From Altererythrobacter aquiaggeris (GTDB lineage: Bacteria; Pseudomonadota; Alphaproteobacteria; Sphingomonadales; Sphingomonadaceae): 64,000 nt of DNA. A program made the position numbers and the translations under genes. Within the stretch, counting starts at the first letter, position 1, and each line of letters opens with the position of its first letter. Location of the stretch: NCBI RefSeq assembly GCF_037154015.1, contig NZ_JBANRL010000001.1:186001-250000 (forward strand). The letters run 5' to 3'. Positions 8,036-16,735 of this stretch are shown one piece after another. Under the pieces are notes generated by a model that was not told the DNA's origin, ran no database searches, and saw only the letters and a list, made by a program, of their open reading frames with translations.

Positions 8036-8779
8036 TTGGAACTGCTCGCGGGTTTCGGGCCCGGCCAGATCGCGATCGCGCTTGCCGCAACACTGGCCGC
8101 CGCATTTATTCGCGGGCTGGCCGGATTTGGTCTGGCCATCCTTTTGGTGCCGGTGCTTGCGCTGGCAATCACGCCGGTCGAAGCGGTGCTGGCAACCAAC
8201 GTCGTCGCTGTGCTGATTGGGCTCAGTGAAATTCGCCGGTTGCTGCGCGAAGCGGAAAAATCGGCGCTGAAGGTCGCTGCATTGGTGGTTTTGGCAACGC
8301 CGGTTGGCCTTGTTGCGCTCACTGCCACTCCGCCCGATCTGGCGCGCTTGCTCATCGCGCTCGCTGCCCTGTCTGCATTTTTCGTCGTGCTTTTACCGCG
8401 CCGTCCAGCAGACCTGCCCGGCGCTGGTGTCACTTTGGCAACCGGCCTGTCGAGCGGTTTGTTCACCGGATTTGCCGGGATGCCGGGCATACCCGTGGTA
8501 CCGTATTATCTCGGTCGAGACATTCCCAAAGAGATCGCGCGCGCATCGATGTTGCTGATTTTCACGATTGCCGCACTCGCCGGGATCGGTTCTGGTCTTG
8601 CACTTGGCGTGATGGAATGGCGGCTGGCCGGTCTGGGAGCATTGCTGTTTCCGGTAGTGTTGGCGGGTAATTATCTGGGCGCTTTGGCATTCGGCAAAAT
8701 CAGCGATCCGGTTTGGCGGACATTTACCGTGACGGTCTTGGGCGGCACAGCAATTGCCGCGCTCGTCAAACTGTTTTGA
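8036..8779 (+). CDS. TSUP-family (TauE/SafE) membrane transporter
   Basis: A 247-aa integral membrane protein with about eight hydrophobic helices and the family pattern FIRGLAGFGLAILLVPVLAL near the N-terminus, repeated as LFTGFAGMPGIPVVPYYLG in the second half. TauE/SafE proteins export sulfite, sulfoacetate or other organic anions; the substrate is not predictable. The start is TTG at 8036, 4 bp after the thrS stop, so it probably depends on thrS transcription. No later start gives an intact first helix. Confidence 0.88.
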   Translation: MELLAGFGPGQIAIALAATLAAAFIRGLAGFGLAILLVPVLALAITPVEAVLATNVVAVLIGLSEIRRLLREAEKSALKVAALVVLATPVGLVALTATPPDLARLLIALAALSAFFVVLLPRRPADLPGAGVTLATGLSSGLFTGFAGMPGIPVVPYYLGRDIPKEIARASMLLIFTIAALAGIGSGLALGVMEWRLAGLGALLFPVVLAGNYLGALAFGKISDPVWRTFTVTVLGGTAIAALVKLF

Positions 8780-8781
8780 TT

Positions 8782-8904
8782 CTAGAAAGGGAGCGCGTTG
8801 CCTGCGAAAATCAGGACGGCAGCGCAGGTCGTCACGATGGCGGATCGCAGAATATCTGCAGTATCGAAACTCGTTGCGCGGATAAGGGCTACAGATTTTG
8901 CCAT
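8782..8904 (-). CDS. Possible 40-aa hydrophobic peptide
   Basis: A short ORF (MAKSVALIRATSF start at 8902-8904) with one hydrophobic stretch, IVTTCAAVLIFAGNALPF. It fills the gap between the convergent TSUP and agmatine deiminase genes. There is no strong SD and no recognised family. It may be a small membrane protein or chance. Confidence 0.3.
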   Translation of the reverse strand: MAKSVALIRATSFDTADILRSAIVTTCAAVLIFAGNALPF

Positions 8905-8938
8905 GGCGGTATTTTGGCCGTTCCGCCCTAAAAAAGAG

Positions 8939-9922
8939 TTAACGGTTGGCTGCCGGCATTTGCTGGCTCGCGCAGTGGAAACCGCCGCCGCCAGCGAGAA
9001 CGGCATCGGCGGGCAGGCCAATCACATCGCGTTCGGGGAACAGCGCTGCGATGGCGGCGACGCCGTCTGCATCATGAATGCTGCCAAATGTCGGCACAGC
9101 GACCAGTTTGCTGGTGATCGCAAAGTTCGCATAGCTTGCGGGTTCGACCACACCGTCACGCTCGATCCGCCCGGGCGAGGGGATTTCGGCAACTTTCATT
9201 CCGAACGCCGCTACCCGTTGTTTTGCGTCTGCGTAGATAGCGGAGTTGGGATCATCGCGGCCGCTGGCGCGCGGCAAGGCGAGAACCGATGGCGCAACAA
9301 AGCGCGCCAGATTATCGACATGACCGTCGGTATGGTCATTGATCAGACCATCCCCCAGCCAAAGGACGCGGTCAAAGCCGAGATCGTGCTCCAGGCGCGC
9401 TTCGATATCACCGCGGGAGAGTGCAGGGTTGCGATTGGGGTTGAGCAGACACTGCTCGGTGGAAACGACCAGGCCAGTGCCGTCACCATCGATTGCGCCG
9501 CCTTCCAGAACCCAGTCGGAAACCTCCAAGGCCAGACCCGCATCACGCGCCAGTTCGGCCCCGATGGTCTGGTCGCCGTCCATCAGATATTTATTGCCCC
9601 AGCCGTTAAAACCGAACCGCGCCGCCTTGCGCAATTTCCCGTCAGCTAACACCAGCGGGCCGGTATCGCGCAGCCAGATATCCCCGTAATCCCGCCGCTC
9701 CAGCTTCACCGAAGCGCTAACCAGTTGCTGCGCACGCGCGTGATTGGCATCACCGCGAACCAGCAGGCGAACTTCCTGCCCGCTGTCAGCAACGGCATTT
9801 GCAAAGGCTGCAATCTGTTCCTGTGCGCGGCCCAGAAAGCCTGGCCATTCGCCGGCATCGTGCGGGAAGCCGATCCACAGCCACTCCTGCTTCGCCCATT
9901 CAGGCGGCATCAGATAGGTCAT
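8939..9922 (-). CDS. aguA: Agmatine deiminase
   Basis: A 327-aa member of the peptidyl-arginine-deiminase fold that converts agmatine to N-carbamoylputrescine plus ammonia, the second step of the arginine decarboxylase route to putrescine. Diagnostic pieces: RDYGDIWLRDTGP (substrate acids), WVLEGGAIDGDG, NDHTDGHVDNLARF (catalytic His/Asp) and C-terminal GGGGFHCASQQMP holding the nucleophilic Cys. Length fits the family. It is the second gene after the M28 peptidase on the minus strand (25 bp gap). No N-carbamoylputrescine amidase gene lies in the window. Confidence 0.93.
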   Translation of the reverse strand: MTYLMPPEWAKQEWLWIGFPHDAGEWPGFLGRAQEQIAAFANAVADSGQEVRLLVRGDANHARAQQLVSASVKLERRDYGDIWLRDTGPLVLADGKLRKAARFGFNGWGNKYLMDGDQTIGAELARDAGLALEVSDWVLEGGAIDGDGTGLVVSTEQCLLNPNRNPALSRGDIEARLEHDLGFDRVLWLGDGLINDHTDGHVDNLARFVAPSVLALPRASGRDDPNSAIYADAKQRVAAFGMKVAEIPSPGRIERDGVVEPASYANFAITSKLVAVPTFGSIHDADGVAAIAALFPERDVIGLPADAVLAGGGGFHCASQQMPAANR

Positions 9923-9947
9923 GGGCGGGCCCTTCGGTCAGACCTGT

Positions 9948-11627
9948 TCAGCAGCCACCTTCGCCAGCGCAACTCAGGTTGCGCAAGGCGCGGAATTCGT
10001 CGCCGTCATTCCAGTTGGGCCATGATGTGCTGTCGCCGAGCATCCGGCCAAGGCGGTAATAGATGCGCAGATCTTGCGCGACGCCCGTCCAGTCCCAGTT
10101 TTCGTTAAATTCGTCGGCCGGTGCGTGATAGGCATTTTCGCGGTATGCGTCCTGCCAGGCTTTGCCCGCTTCGGGGCCGCCCGCAATCAGATCTTCACCC
10201 CCTTCGACATAGAGCATCGGCAGCCCGCGCTTGGCAAAGCTGAAATGGTCGCTGCGATAGAAATAGCCAGCTTCGGGCGCCGGATTCGGCGTTCCGATGC
10301 GCCCTTCAGCCAGCAGCGCAGTTTCGAGAAACGAGTCGAGCTGCGACTTGCCCGGACCAACGATAATCACATCTTTCGCCGGCCCCGCCAGCGACAAGGC
10401 ATCCAGGTTTACACCGCCGACCGTCTGGTTGAGCGGGAAAACCGGATTGGCGCTGTAATATTCCGAACCAAGCAGGCCCTGTTCTTCGGCAGTGACTGCA
10501 AGGAAAACCTGCGTGCGGCGGGTTGGTCCCGCTTTCGCATGCGCCTGAGCCATCGCGATCAGCGCAGCGGTGCCAGTTGCGTTATCGATCGCGCCGTTAC
10601 AAATCTCGTCAGCTTCGCCAATGGCGCAGCGGCCCAGATGGTCCCAATGCGCGGTGTGCAGGACATATTCGTCGGGCGCTGAAGAACCGGGCAGCATCGC
10701 AATGAAGTTTTTGGTCGTGAAGCTGCGAATATCATTGCTGAAGCTGGTTGAAATGGCGGCATTCAGCGGGACTGCCCTGAACCCCTTCAGCTTTGCTGCT
10801 GCCGATAATTTGGCCAGATCTTTCCCGTCTGCGGCGAGTATTTTTTCAGCTGCGCCCTTCTGGATCCAGCCGTTCATGACCGTCTGATCGGCGCCGCCAT
10901 CGCTGCGCTGGGCATAACCCTGCCCGCCCGCCCAACTGGTAGAAACAACGTTCCAGCCATAGGATGCCGGCGCTGTATCATGCACGATGATGGCAGCGGT
11001 TGCGCCCTGAAGGGCAGCCTCTTCATATTTATAGGTCCAGCGGCCGTAATAGGTCATCGCCTTGCCATTGAACGGACCTTCCAGCCCCTCGGTATCAAAG
11101 TCCGGGTCATTGACGAGGATCAGGGCAGTCTTGCCCTTCATGTCGACCCCTTCGTAATCGTTCCAGCCTTTTTCAGGTGCGTTGATCCCGTAACCGACGA
11201 ACACGATTTCGCTGTCTTCGATTTTGGTGTTCGGGACTTCACGGTACGATACGCCGACCCAGTCATCGCTATACGCCAATGCCATGCTCTGATCGCCGAC
11301 TTTCACGGCCAGCGGCGCAAAATCCTTGCCGGTAACTTCGACCAGCGGGACATTCTGGAACCAGCTGGTACCGTTGCCAGGTTGCAGGCCAGCGGCCTCG
11401 AATTGCGCGACCAGATAGGCCAGCGTTTTTTCTTCGCCAGCGGTACCGGGCAGCCGGCCTTCATATTCGTCAGACGACAGCTCTCTGGTTGCCGCCTTCA
11501 TAGTTTCAAGCGAGATTTGCGGCACGGAGACTTCAGGGATGTCGAGCCGGGCGCTGGCGACATCGCCGGGCTGGTTACAGGCGACCAGCGACAGGGCTGC
11601 CCCGGCGGCAAAAATATGACGGATCAT
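9948..11627 (-). CDS. M28-family metallopeptidase, lipoprotein
   Basis: A 559-aa exported peptidase. The N-terminus MIRHIFAAGAALSLVAC is a lipobox signal, so the protein is probably membrane-anchored. A protease-associated insert spans roughly residues 130-260. Di-zinc ligands are recognisable in HTAHWDHLG, GAIDNATGTAAL, VTAEEQGLLG, GVNLDAL and YRSDHFSFA. M28 enzymes are aminopeptidases that trim peptides outside the cytoplasm. It is transcribed toward aguA and divergent from glnE, and begins 23 bp before a possible short ORF on the other strand. Confidence 0.93.
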   Translation of the reverse strand: MIRHIFAAGAALSLVACNQPGDVASARLDIPEVSVPQISLETMKAATRELSSDEYEGRLPGTAGEEKTLAYLVAQFEAAGLQPGNGTSWFQNVPLVEVTGKDFAPLAVKVGDQSMALAYSDDWVGVSYREVPNTKIEDSEIVFVGYGINAPEKGWNDYEGVDMKGKTALILVNDPDFDTEGLEGPFNGKAMTYYGRWTYKYEEAALQGATAAIIVHDTAPASYGWNVVSTSWAGGQGYAQRSDGGADQTVMNGWIQKGAAEKILAADGKDLAKLSAAAKLKGFRAVPLNAAISTSFSNDIRSFTTKNFIAMLPGSSAPDEYVLHTAHWDHLGRCAIGEADEICNGAIDNATGTAALIAMAQAHAKAGPTRRTQVFLAVTAEEQGLLGSEYYSANPVFPLNQTVGGVNLDALSLAGPAKDVIIVGPGKSQLDSFLETALLAEGRIGTPNPAPEAGYFYRSDHFSFAKRGLPMLYVEGGEDLIAGGPEAGKAWQDAYRENAYHAPADEFNENWDWTGVAQDLRIYYRLGRMLGDSTSWPNWNDGDEFRALRNLSCAGEGGC

Positions 11628-11650
11628 GGAAAGCTCTCTCTCGGAATATT

Positions 11651-11728
11651 ATGATTGCCGCCAATCTGACAGACGCTGCGCTTACGGGCAAGCTCGGCCT
11701 TGCCCGCATTGCCGCGGCGGTGCAGTGA
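11651..11728 (+). CDS. Possible 25-aa upstream ORF before glnE
   Basis: ATG 11651 to TGA 11726-11728, ending 7 bp before the glnE ATG. It encloses a 7-bp hairpin, GGGCAAG (11686-11692) with CTTGCCC (11699-11705). It may be an uORF coupled to glnE or simply 5' leader sequence. No SD and no family; weak support. Confidence 0.25.
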   Translation: MIAANLTDAALTGKLGLARIAAAVQ

Positions 11729-11735
11729 AGCGCAG

Positions 11736-14444
11736 ATGACAACCGGTTGGCAAAATGCGCTTGAACGTGCGGACAGGCATTCCCCCTTTTTGCGCGATGC
11801 ATTGGCGAGGCAGGCGGATCTTGCGCGGCTGCTGGAGGATGGCGAGGGAGAAGCGGCATTGGCTCTGGCCCGTCAGGCAGGCGCCGGTGTGGATGATATC
11901 GGGACGGGATTGCGGCGCGAGAAACTGGCGCTGGCGACAGCATTGGCAATCGGCGATCTGGCGGGCGCATTCCCGCTGGCCAGGGTCATAACCGAATTGT
12001 CACGATTTGCCGATCGGGCACTGGACAGTGCAATCAATTTTGCAATTTTGGGCCGGGTGCCGGATGCGGAGCCGCAAGGCTTCTTTGCACTTGCGCTTGG
12101 CAAGCATGGCGCGCGGGAGCTCAATTACAGTTCCGACATTGATCCGATACTACTGTATGATCCAGCAACCCTGCCTCGCCGTGACCGTGACGAACCGGGC
12201 GAGGCCGCGCAGCGTTACGCGCGCCAGATTGTCCAGACACTGGCCGCCCAGACTGCCGAGGGATACGTTTTTCGCGTCGATCTGATGCTACGGCCCGCAT
12301 CGGAGGTTAGTCCGCCTGCGCTCTCGATTGCAGCAGCACTCTCGCATTACGAATCCAGTGCTTTGGCATGGGAACGCGCGGCGTTCATCCGCGCGAGGCC
12401 GGCGTCGGGCGACACTGCGCTGGGGGAGGAATTTCTCGCCGCGATCCGCTCGTTCATTTGGCGGCGCAACCTTGATTTCGGTGCCATCGAGGAAATCAGG
12501 CGACTGACCACCCGCATCAGGGCGAACCATTCCGGCCCCGGCCAACCAGGTCCGGGTTTCGATGTGAAACGCGGGCGCGGCGGCATCCGCGAGGTCGAAT
12601 TTTTCGCCCAGACGCACCAGCTTATCCATGGCGGACGCGATCCGTCTTTGCGGGTGAAGGGAACGCGCGCCGCGCTCGATGCGCTGGCGGCTGCTGAACG
12701 GATCGGCGCCGAAGATGCTGTGGTGCTCGGCACTTCGTATGACCGGCTGCGCGAAATAGAGCACCGGCTTCAAATGGTGGCGGACCGGCAAACCCACGCC
12801 TTGCCTGACGATTTGGCCGCGCTGGATTCGGTCGCACAGCTTGATGGCTTAGCCGATGGTCAGGCGCTGATCGACGAGCTGAATGCGATAACCGAGGCAG
12901 TCGGGTCACGCTTCGATTCGCTGGTCGATGCAGATTCCGGAACCACATTTTCTGCGGTTGTCACCCCGCGCAGTTCCGGCCTTGCGCCGCATCTGGCGGA
13001 GCTTGGCTTCGATAATCCGCAAGACCTGGCGAAACGCATCGCGGGCTGGGGGGAAGGCAAGGTTCGCGCATTGCGAAGCGAGGCTGCACGCGCTGCCTTT
13101 GAGGCTGTCCTGCCATCGCTGCTGAGTGCATTTGCCGCCGCCCCCGATCCTGACCGCGCGCTGCTGAGGTGGGAGACACTGCTGATCAAACTGCCCAGTG
13201 CGGTTAATCTGTTCCGGCTGCTGGAAGCGCGCCCGGCATTGCTGGATCAACTTGTCTCGGTGCTTACGCTTTCGCCGCTTTTGGCTGACGAACTGGGCCG
13301 CCGTCCAGAACTGCTGGATCGCATGATCGACAATACAGCGTTCGATTTGCCGGGTAATGTTCATGAAATCGCTGCCCGTATGGCGCGCAGGGAAGATGGT
13401 GATGATTACGAGCGGGCGCTGGACCGGATCAGGATTGTGACCGGAGAAACGCGGTTTGCGCTGGGATTGCAATTGATCGAGGCGGCACACGATCCGCTTG
13501 CCATTGGCGATGCCTTGTCACGCACTGCGGAAGCCGCGCTGGAGGTTGCCGCACAGGCAGCCGAAGCAGAATTCGCACAGCGCCATGGGCGCATAAAGGA
13601 TGCGTCGCTAATCGTGGTGGGGCTGGGACGGTTTGGCGGCGGTTCGCTGACCCATGCTTCCGATCTGGATGTAATCTTCCTTTATGACGGCGATCATTCT
13701 GCCGAATCCGATGGTCAACGGCCACTGGGGGCGACGCTTTATTTCAACCGGCTGGCGCAGCGGGTCAGCGCCGCGCTGAGCGTTCCCACCGCCGAGGGTG
13801 CATTATATGAAGTGGATACGCGCCTCAGACCCCAGGGCGCGCAGGGCCCGCTCGCAGTCAGCCTGGATGCGTTCGCCCGTTACCAGCGCAAGGAAGCCTG
13901 GACATGGGAGCATATGGCGCTGACCCGTGCGCGCGCGCTGACCGGTCCGCCTGAGGCACGCGCCAAACTGGATGCAATTGTAGCCGGCGTGCTGAATATG
14001 GAACGGGACGGCGACGAGCTACATCGCGACGTCTTGCAAATGCGGTCTGAGATGGCGGCGAACAAACCTCCGCGCGGCCCGCTTGACATGAAATTACTGC
14101 GCGGCGGGCTGATCGATTTCGAGTTTCTGGTCCATTTTCTGCAATTGAAACACAGGACCGCGTTTTCTGCCAATCTGGCGCCCGCGATCAGGCATTTGAC
14201 ACGTGAAGGCCTGCTGCCTGACGAATTGCGGCAATCATATGACCTGATGACGCGAATGCTGGTCGCGGTGCGGCTGCTGGCACCCGATGCGCAGGACCCG
14301 CCGCCAGCGTCTCAGGCTGCACTTGCAAGGGCGTGCGAGTACAAAGATTATCCATCACTCTTGCAAGCAGCCTTCGAGGCGCGGCATGGGGTGGTGCAAG
14401 CCTGGGCCGAAATTTTCGGCACAACTTTGGAGATTGGACCATGA
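11736..14444 (+). CDS. glnE: Bifunctional glutamine synthetase adenylyltransferase/adenylyl-removing enzyme
   Basis: A 902-aa GlnE that adenylylates and deadenylylates glutamine synthetase in response to PII, matching nitrogen assimilation to supply. It has the two expected nucleotidyltransferase halves: SSDIDPILLYD near residue 130 (adenylyl-removing) and HASDLDVIFLYD near residue 640 (adenylyl-transferring), each followed by a helical PII-responsive region (KRGRGGIREVEFF; MKLLRGGLIDFEFLVH). ATG 11736 is preferred over 11700. Its stop overlaps the bcp start by 4 bp, so the two are coupled. The glnA target is not in the window; gltBD are, about 46 kb away. Confidence 0.95.
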   Translation: MTTGWQNALERADRHSPFLRDALARQADLARLLEDGEGEAALALARQAGAGVDDIGTGLRREKLALATALAIGDLAGAFPLARVITELSRFADRALDSAINFAILGRVPDAEPQGFFALALGKHGARELNYSSDIDPILLYDPATLPRRDRDEPGEAAQRYARQIVQTLAAQTAEGYVFRVDLMLRPASEVSPPALSIAAALSHYESSALAWERAAFIRARPASGDTALGEEFLAAIRSFIWRRNLDFGAIEEIRRLTTRIRANHSGPGQPGPGFDVKRGRGGIREVEFFAQTHQLIHGGRDPSLRVKGTRAALDALAAAERIGAEDAVVLGTSYDRLREIEHRLQMVADRQTHALPDDLAALDSVAQLDGLADGQALIDELNAITEAVGSRFDSLVDADSGTTFSAVVTPRSSGLAPHLAELGFDNPQDLAKRIAGWGEGKVRALRSEAARAAFEAVLPSLLSAFAAAPDPDRALLRWETLLIKLPSAVNLFRLLEARPALLDQLVSVLTLSPLLADELGRRPELLDRMIDNTAFDLPGNVHEIAARMARREDGDDYERALDRIRIVTGETRFALGLQLIEAAHDPLAIGDALSRTAEAALEVAAQAAEAEFAQRHGRIKDASLIVVGLGRFGGGSLTHASDLDVIFLYDGDHSAESDGQRPLGATLYFNRLAQRVSAALSVPTAEGALYEVDTRLRPQGAQGPLAVSLDAFARYQRKEAWTWEHMALTRARALTGPPEARAKLDAIVAGVLNMERDGDELHRDVLQMRSEMAANKPPRGPLDMKLLRGGLIDFEFLVHFLQLKHRTAFSANLAPAIRHLTREGLLPDELRQSYDLMTRMLVAVRLLAPDAQDPPPASQAALARACEYKDYPSLLQAAFEARHGVVQAWAEIFGTTLEIGP

Positions 14445-14914
14445 ATGATCGCCCCGATATCGGCGATGCTGTTCCCGATGTGACGATGGAAACGCCGGGC
14501 GGCGGCAGTGTCAAACCTTCGGACTTTGCCGGCAAACCGCTGGTGTTATTCTTCTACCCTAAGGACGACACGCCGGGTTGTACCACCGAGAACAAGGATT
14601 TCTCCGCGCTTAGGGCCGATTTCGACAAAGCCGGCGTGGCATTGCTCGGCGTGAGCAAGGACCCGCCCAAGAAGCACGCGAAGTTTATCGCCAAGCACGA
14701 ACTCTCGGCGCCGCTCGCTTCTGATCCGTTAAACGATGGCCTTGCCGATGCCTTAGGTATCTGGGTCCTGAAGAAAATGTATGGCCGCGAATATATGGGG
14801 ATGGAACGCAGCACCTTCTTGATCGGAGCTGACGGAAAGATCGCGCAGGTCTGGCGCAAGGTCAAAGTAAAGGGCCACGCCGAACAAGTGCTCGAGGCAG
14901 TCGAAGCCCTCTGA
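14441..14914 (+). CDS. bcp: Thioredoxin-dependent thiol peroxidase (Bcp-type peroxiredoxin)
   Basis: A 157-aa peroxiredoxin reducing hydroperoxides in the cytoplasm. The peroxidatic Cys is in YPKDDTPGCTTENKDF. The resolving Cys that many Bcp proteins carry five residues later is absent, and no other Cys is visible, so it should work as a 1-Cys enzyme. The conserved Arg is in MERSTFLIG. It starts within the glnE stop (ATGA) and is followed after 6 bp by the DUF455 gene. Confidence 0.95.
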   Translation: MNDRPDIGDAVPDVTMETPGGGSVKPSDFAGKPLVLFFYPKDDTPGCTTENKDFSALRADFDKAGVALLGVSKDPPKKHAKFIAKHELSAPLASDPLNDGLADALGIWVLKKMYGREYMGMERSTFLIGADGKIAQVWRKVKVKGHAEQVLEAVEAL

Positions 14915-14920
14915 ATTTTC

Positions 14921-15715
14921 ATGTCTGATCGACCGTCTCTCTCAGCTGCCATAAGCTCTTCCCTTTTGACGGCCGAGCCGCAGGCAAAAGCGATGGCTGC
15001 AAGGCGTGTGGCGCGTGATTGGCGATTGGGGCGGCTGGCTTTTGAATTCTCCAATGTAATGCCCGATCAACCCGCGTGGCCCGATAGACCGGAACTGATG
15101 GACGCGCGCGAACTGCCGCGGCGGGGTAATGGCACACAGCGTGGGCGCATCGCCTTGTGGCATGCGTTGGCGCATATCGAATTCGTCGCGATTGATCTGG
15201 CGCTGGATATGGCGGGGCGCTTCGGGGCTGAAATGGGTGAGGAGTTTGTCACCGACTTTCTGTCGGTTGCCGCCGATGAAGCGATGCATTTTTCGCTTCT
15301 CGATCGGAAGCTGAAAACCGTGGGCAGTTATTACGGTGCGCTGCCCGCCCATGCAGGATTGTGGGAGGCGGCAGAAAAAACCGCGCATGATGTTGCTGCA
15401 CGGCTGGCCATTGTCCCGATGGTACTGGAGGCAAGGGGGTTGGATGTGACGCCTGCAATGCTGGCGAAGGTTCGCGCAGCGGGGGACGAAAACGGCGCGA
15501 AAATTCTCGAACGCATCCTTGACGACGAAATCCGCCACGTCGCAATCGGTACAAGTCACTTTATCGCGCTGTGTGGAAAAGCCGGTGAATTGCCTGAAAA
15601 CCGGTGGAAATCGTTAGTAAAAAGTTACTTTCGCGGCACCATAAAGCCGCCATTCAACGACTCAGCCCGTCTCGCAGCCGGTTTGTCGCGGGACTTCTAC
15701 GCCGCTGTTGCTTGA
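14921..15715 (+). CDS. DUF455 ferritin-like protein
   Basis: A 264-aa helical protein of the DUF455 group, a ferritin-like fold. Candidate di-metal ligands lie in ALAHIEFVAIDLALD, AADEAMHFSLL, MVLEARGLD and LDDEIRHVAIG, the paired E/ExxH pattern of ferritin-like bundles. Some DUF455 proteins are linked to tRNA hydroxylation-like or iron chemistry, but the reaction here is unknown. It follows bcp by 6 bp, suggesting an oxidative-stress or iron context. Confidence 0.88.
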   Translation: MSDRPSLSAAISSSLLTAEPQAKAMAARRVARDWRLGRLAFEFSNVMPDQPAWPDRPELMDARELPRRGNGTQRGRIALWHALAHIEFVAIDLALDMAGRFGAEMGEEFVTDFLSVAADEAMHFSLLDRKLKTVGSYYGALPAHAGLWEAAEKTAHDVAARLAIVPMVLEARGLDVTPAMLAKVRAAGDENGAKILERILDDEIRHVAIGTSHFIALCGKAGELPENRWKSLVKSYFRGTIKPPFNDSARLAAGLSRDFYAAVA

Positions 15716-15745
15716 TTAATATTTACCCGCATAACTCATAATCAA

Positions 15746-15775
15746 TGAGACGTCGGGGGGTTCCGAAAAGTCTCA
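15746..15775. other. Stem-loop in the DUF455-M23 intergenic region
   Basis: TGAGAC (15746-15751) pairs with GTCTCA (15770-15775), with an inner TCGG/CCGA. No T-run follows on the plus strand. It could be a 5' UTR element of the M23 gene or a weak terminator for the preceding operon. Confidence 0.35.
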
Positions 15776-15881
15776 AAAAATATTTGAACAGGCCGCTTTC
15801 GCGTAATTTCGCATCAATAAGGTCTGACAAATTTGGGGGTCGAGCGGAAGAAATTCCGCCAGATCAAAAGGACGGGTCACT

Positions 15882-16571
15882 TTGTATATTAAAAATCTGA
15901 AAAGCCGCTTCAACTTCGCAATCATGGCGCTCGGTGCTGGATTTGTTGCAATGGGCGCCAGCCCGGCAATCGCCGAAGCACCGGCCGTTCCCGCCGAATC
16001 ATCTATTCAATCGGCAACCGGCGCAGCGGCACCCCTGGCACGCGGCGATAGGGAATTCCGCCGTCTGTTCCAAAGCTGGGAAGCGATCGAGGAAGGTCAG
16101 GCCGCACCGGCAGCAAAGGTTTCTATCCCGTCACGTATGCCGGTAGATGACACCAAACTGACCAGTTCATACGGAATGCGCACGCACCCTGTTCTTGGCG
16201 GACGCCGTTCGCACAATGGTGTCGATCTCGCCAGCCCCAGCGGCACACCGGTTTACGCAACTGCGGATGGTTATGTCGAAATGGCAGAATGGTTCAGCAG
16301 CTACGGAAAGTTCATCAAACTTGATCATGGCGCCGATCTCGAAACGCGTTACGCGCATCTTTCGCAGATTGCCGTATCAGCCGGCAGCCGGGTCGAAAAA
16401 GGTGATCTGATCGGCTATGTCGGTTCGACCGGCCGATCTACCGGCCCGCACCTCCATTATGAAGTCCGCGTTGGCGGCGAGGCTGTCAATCCTATTCCTT
16501 ACATGGTGGAAACCGAAGCCCAGCAGGCCTATGCTCTGGCAATGGGTGAAGGCGGACGCGGCGGCGACTAA
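15882..16571 (+). CDS. M23 (LytM-type) peptidoglycan endopeptidase
   Basis: A 229-aa periplasmic protein with a signal peptide (hydrophobic residues about 12-31, ending ASPAIAEA). The C-terminal M23 domain is complete: zinc ligands in SHNGVDLASPSG (HxxxD), the HLSQI His, and TGRSTGPHLHYEV (HxH). It should cleave peptide cross-links during growth or division. TTG 15882 is the start, with AGGA about 10 nt upstream. It is monocistronic and ends at a strong terminator. Confidence 0.92.
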   Translation: MYIKNLKSRFNFAIMALGAGFVAMGASPAIAEAPAVPAESSIQSATGAAAPLARGDREFRRLFQSWEAIEEGQAAPAAKVSIPSRMPVDDTKLTSSYGMRTHPVLGGRRSHNGVDLASPSGTPVYATADGYVEMAEWFSSYGKFIKLDHGADLETRYAHLSQIAVSAGSRVEKGDLIGYVGSTGRSTGPHLHYEVRVGGEAVNPIPYMVETEAQQAYALAMGEGGRGGD

Positions 16572-16624
16572 GCTGCCGAGCAACAAGATTTACAGCTTTT
16601 GACATCGGAGAGGGTGTCTTGATT

Positions 16625-16655
16625 AGGCGGCGGGAGCGATCCTGCCGCCTTTTTC
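16625..16655 (+). terminator. Rho-independent terminator after the M23 gene
   Basis: AGGCGGC and GCCGCCT form a 7-bp GC-rich stem, extendable by GGGA/TCCT through the loop, followed directly by TTTTT. It lies about 55 bp after the M23 stop. Confidence 0.85.
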
Positions 16656-16735
16656 CTTGATGCGTTTAATCGATTGCCTAAGCTGCTCGCCGGACTGTTG
16701 GCCATGATGCGGCGACAAGAAGGAAAGGCAAAACG

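Noticed and set aside
5782-8490. Long minus-strand ORF (about 900 codons) opposite thrS
   Set aside because: It is antisense to a complete thrS, its composition is Arg/Ala/His-rich, and no domain is recognisable. A GC-rich shadow frame.
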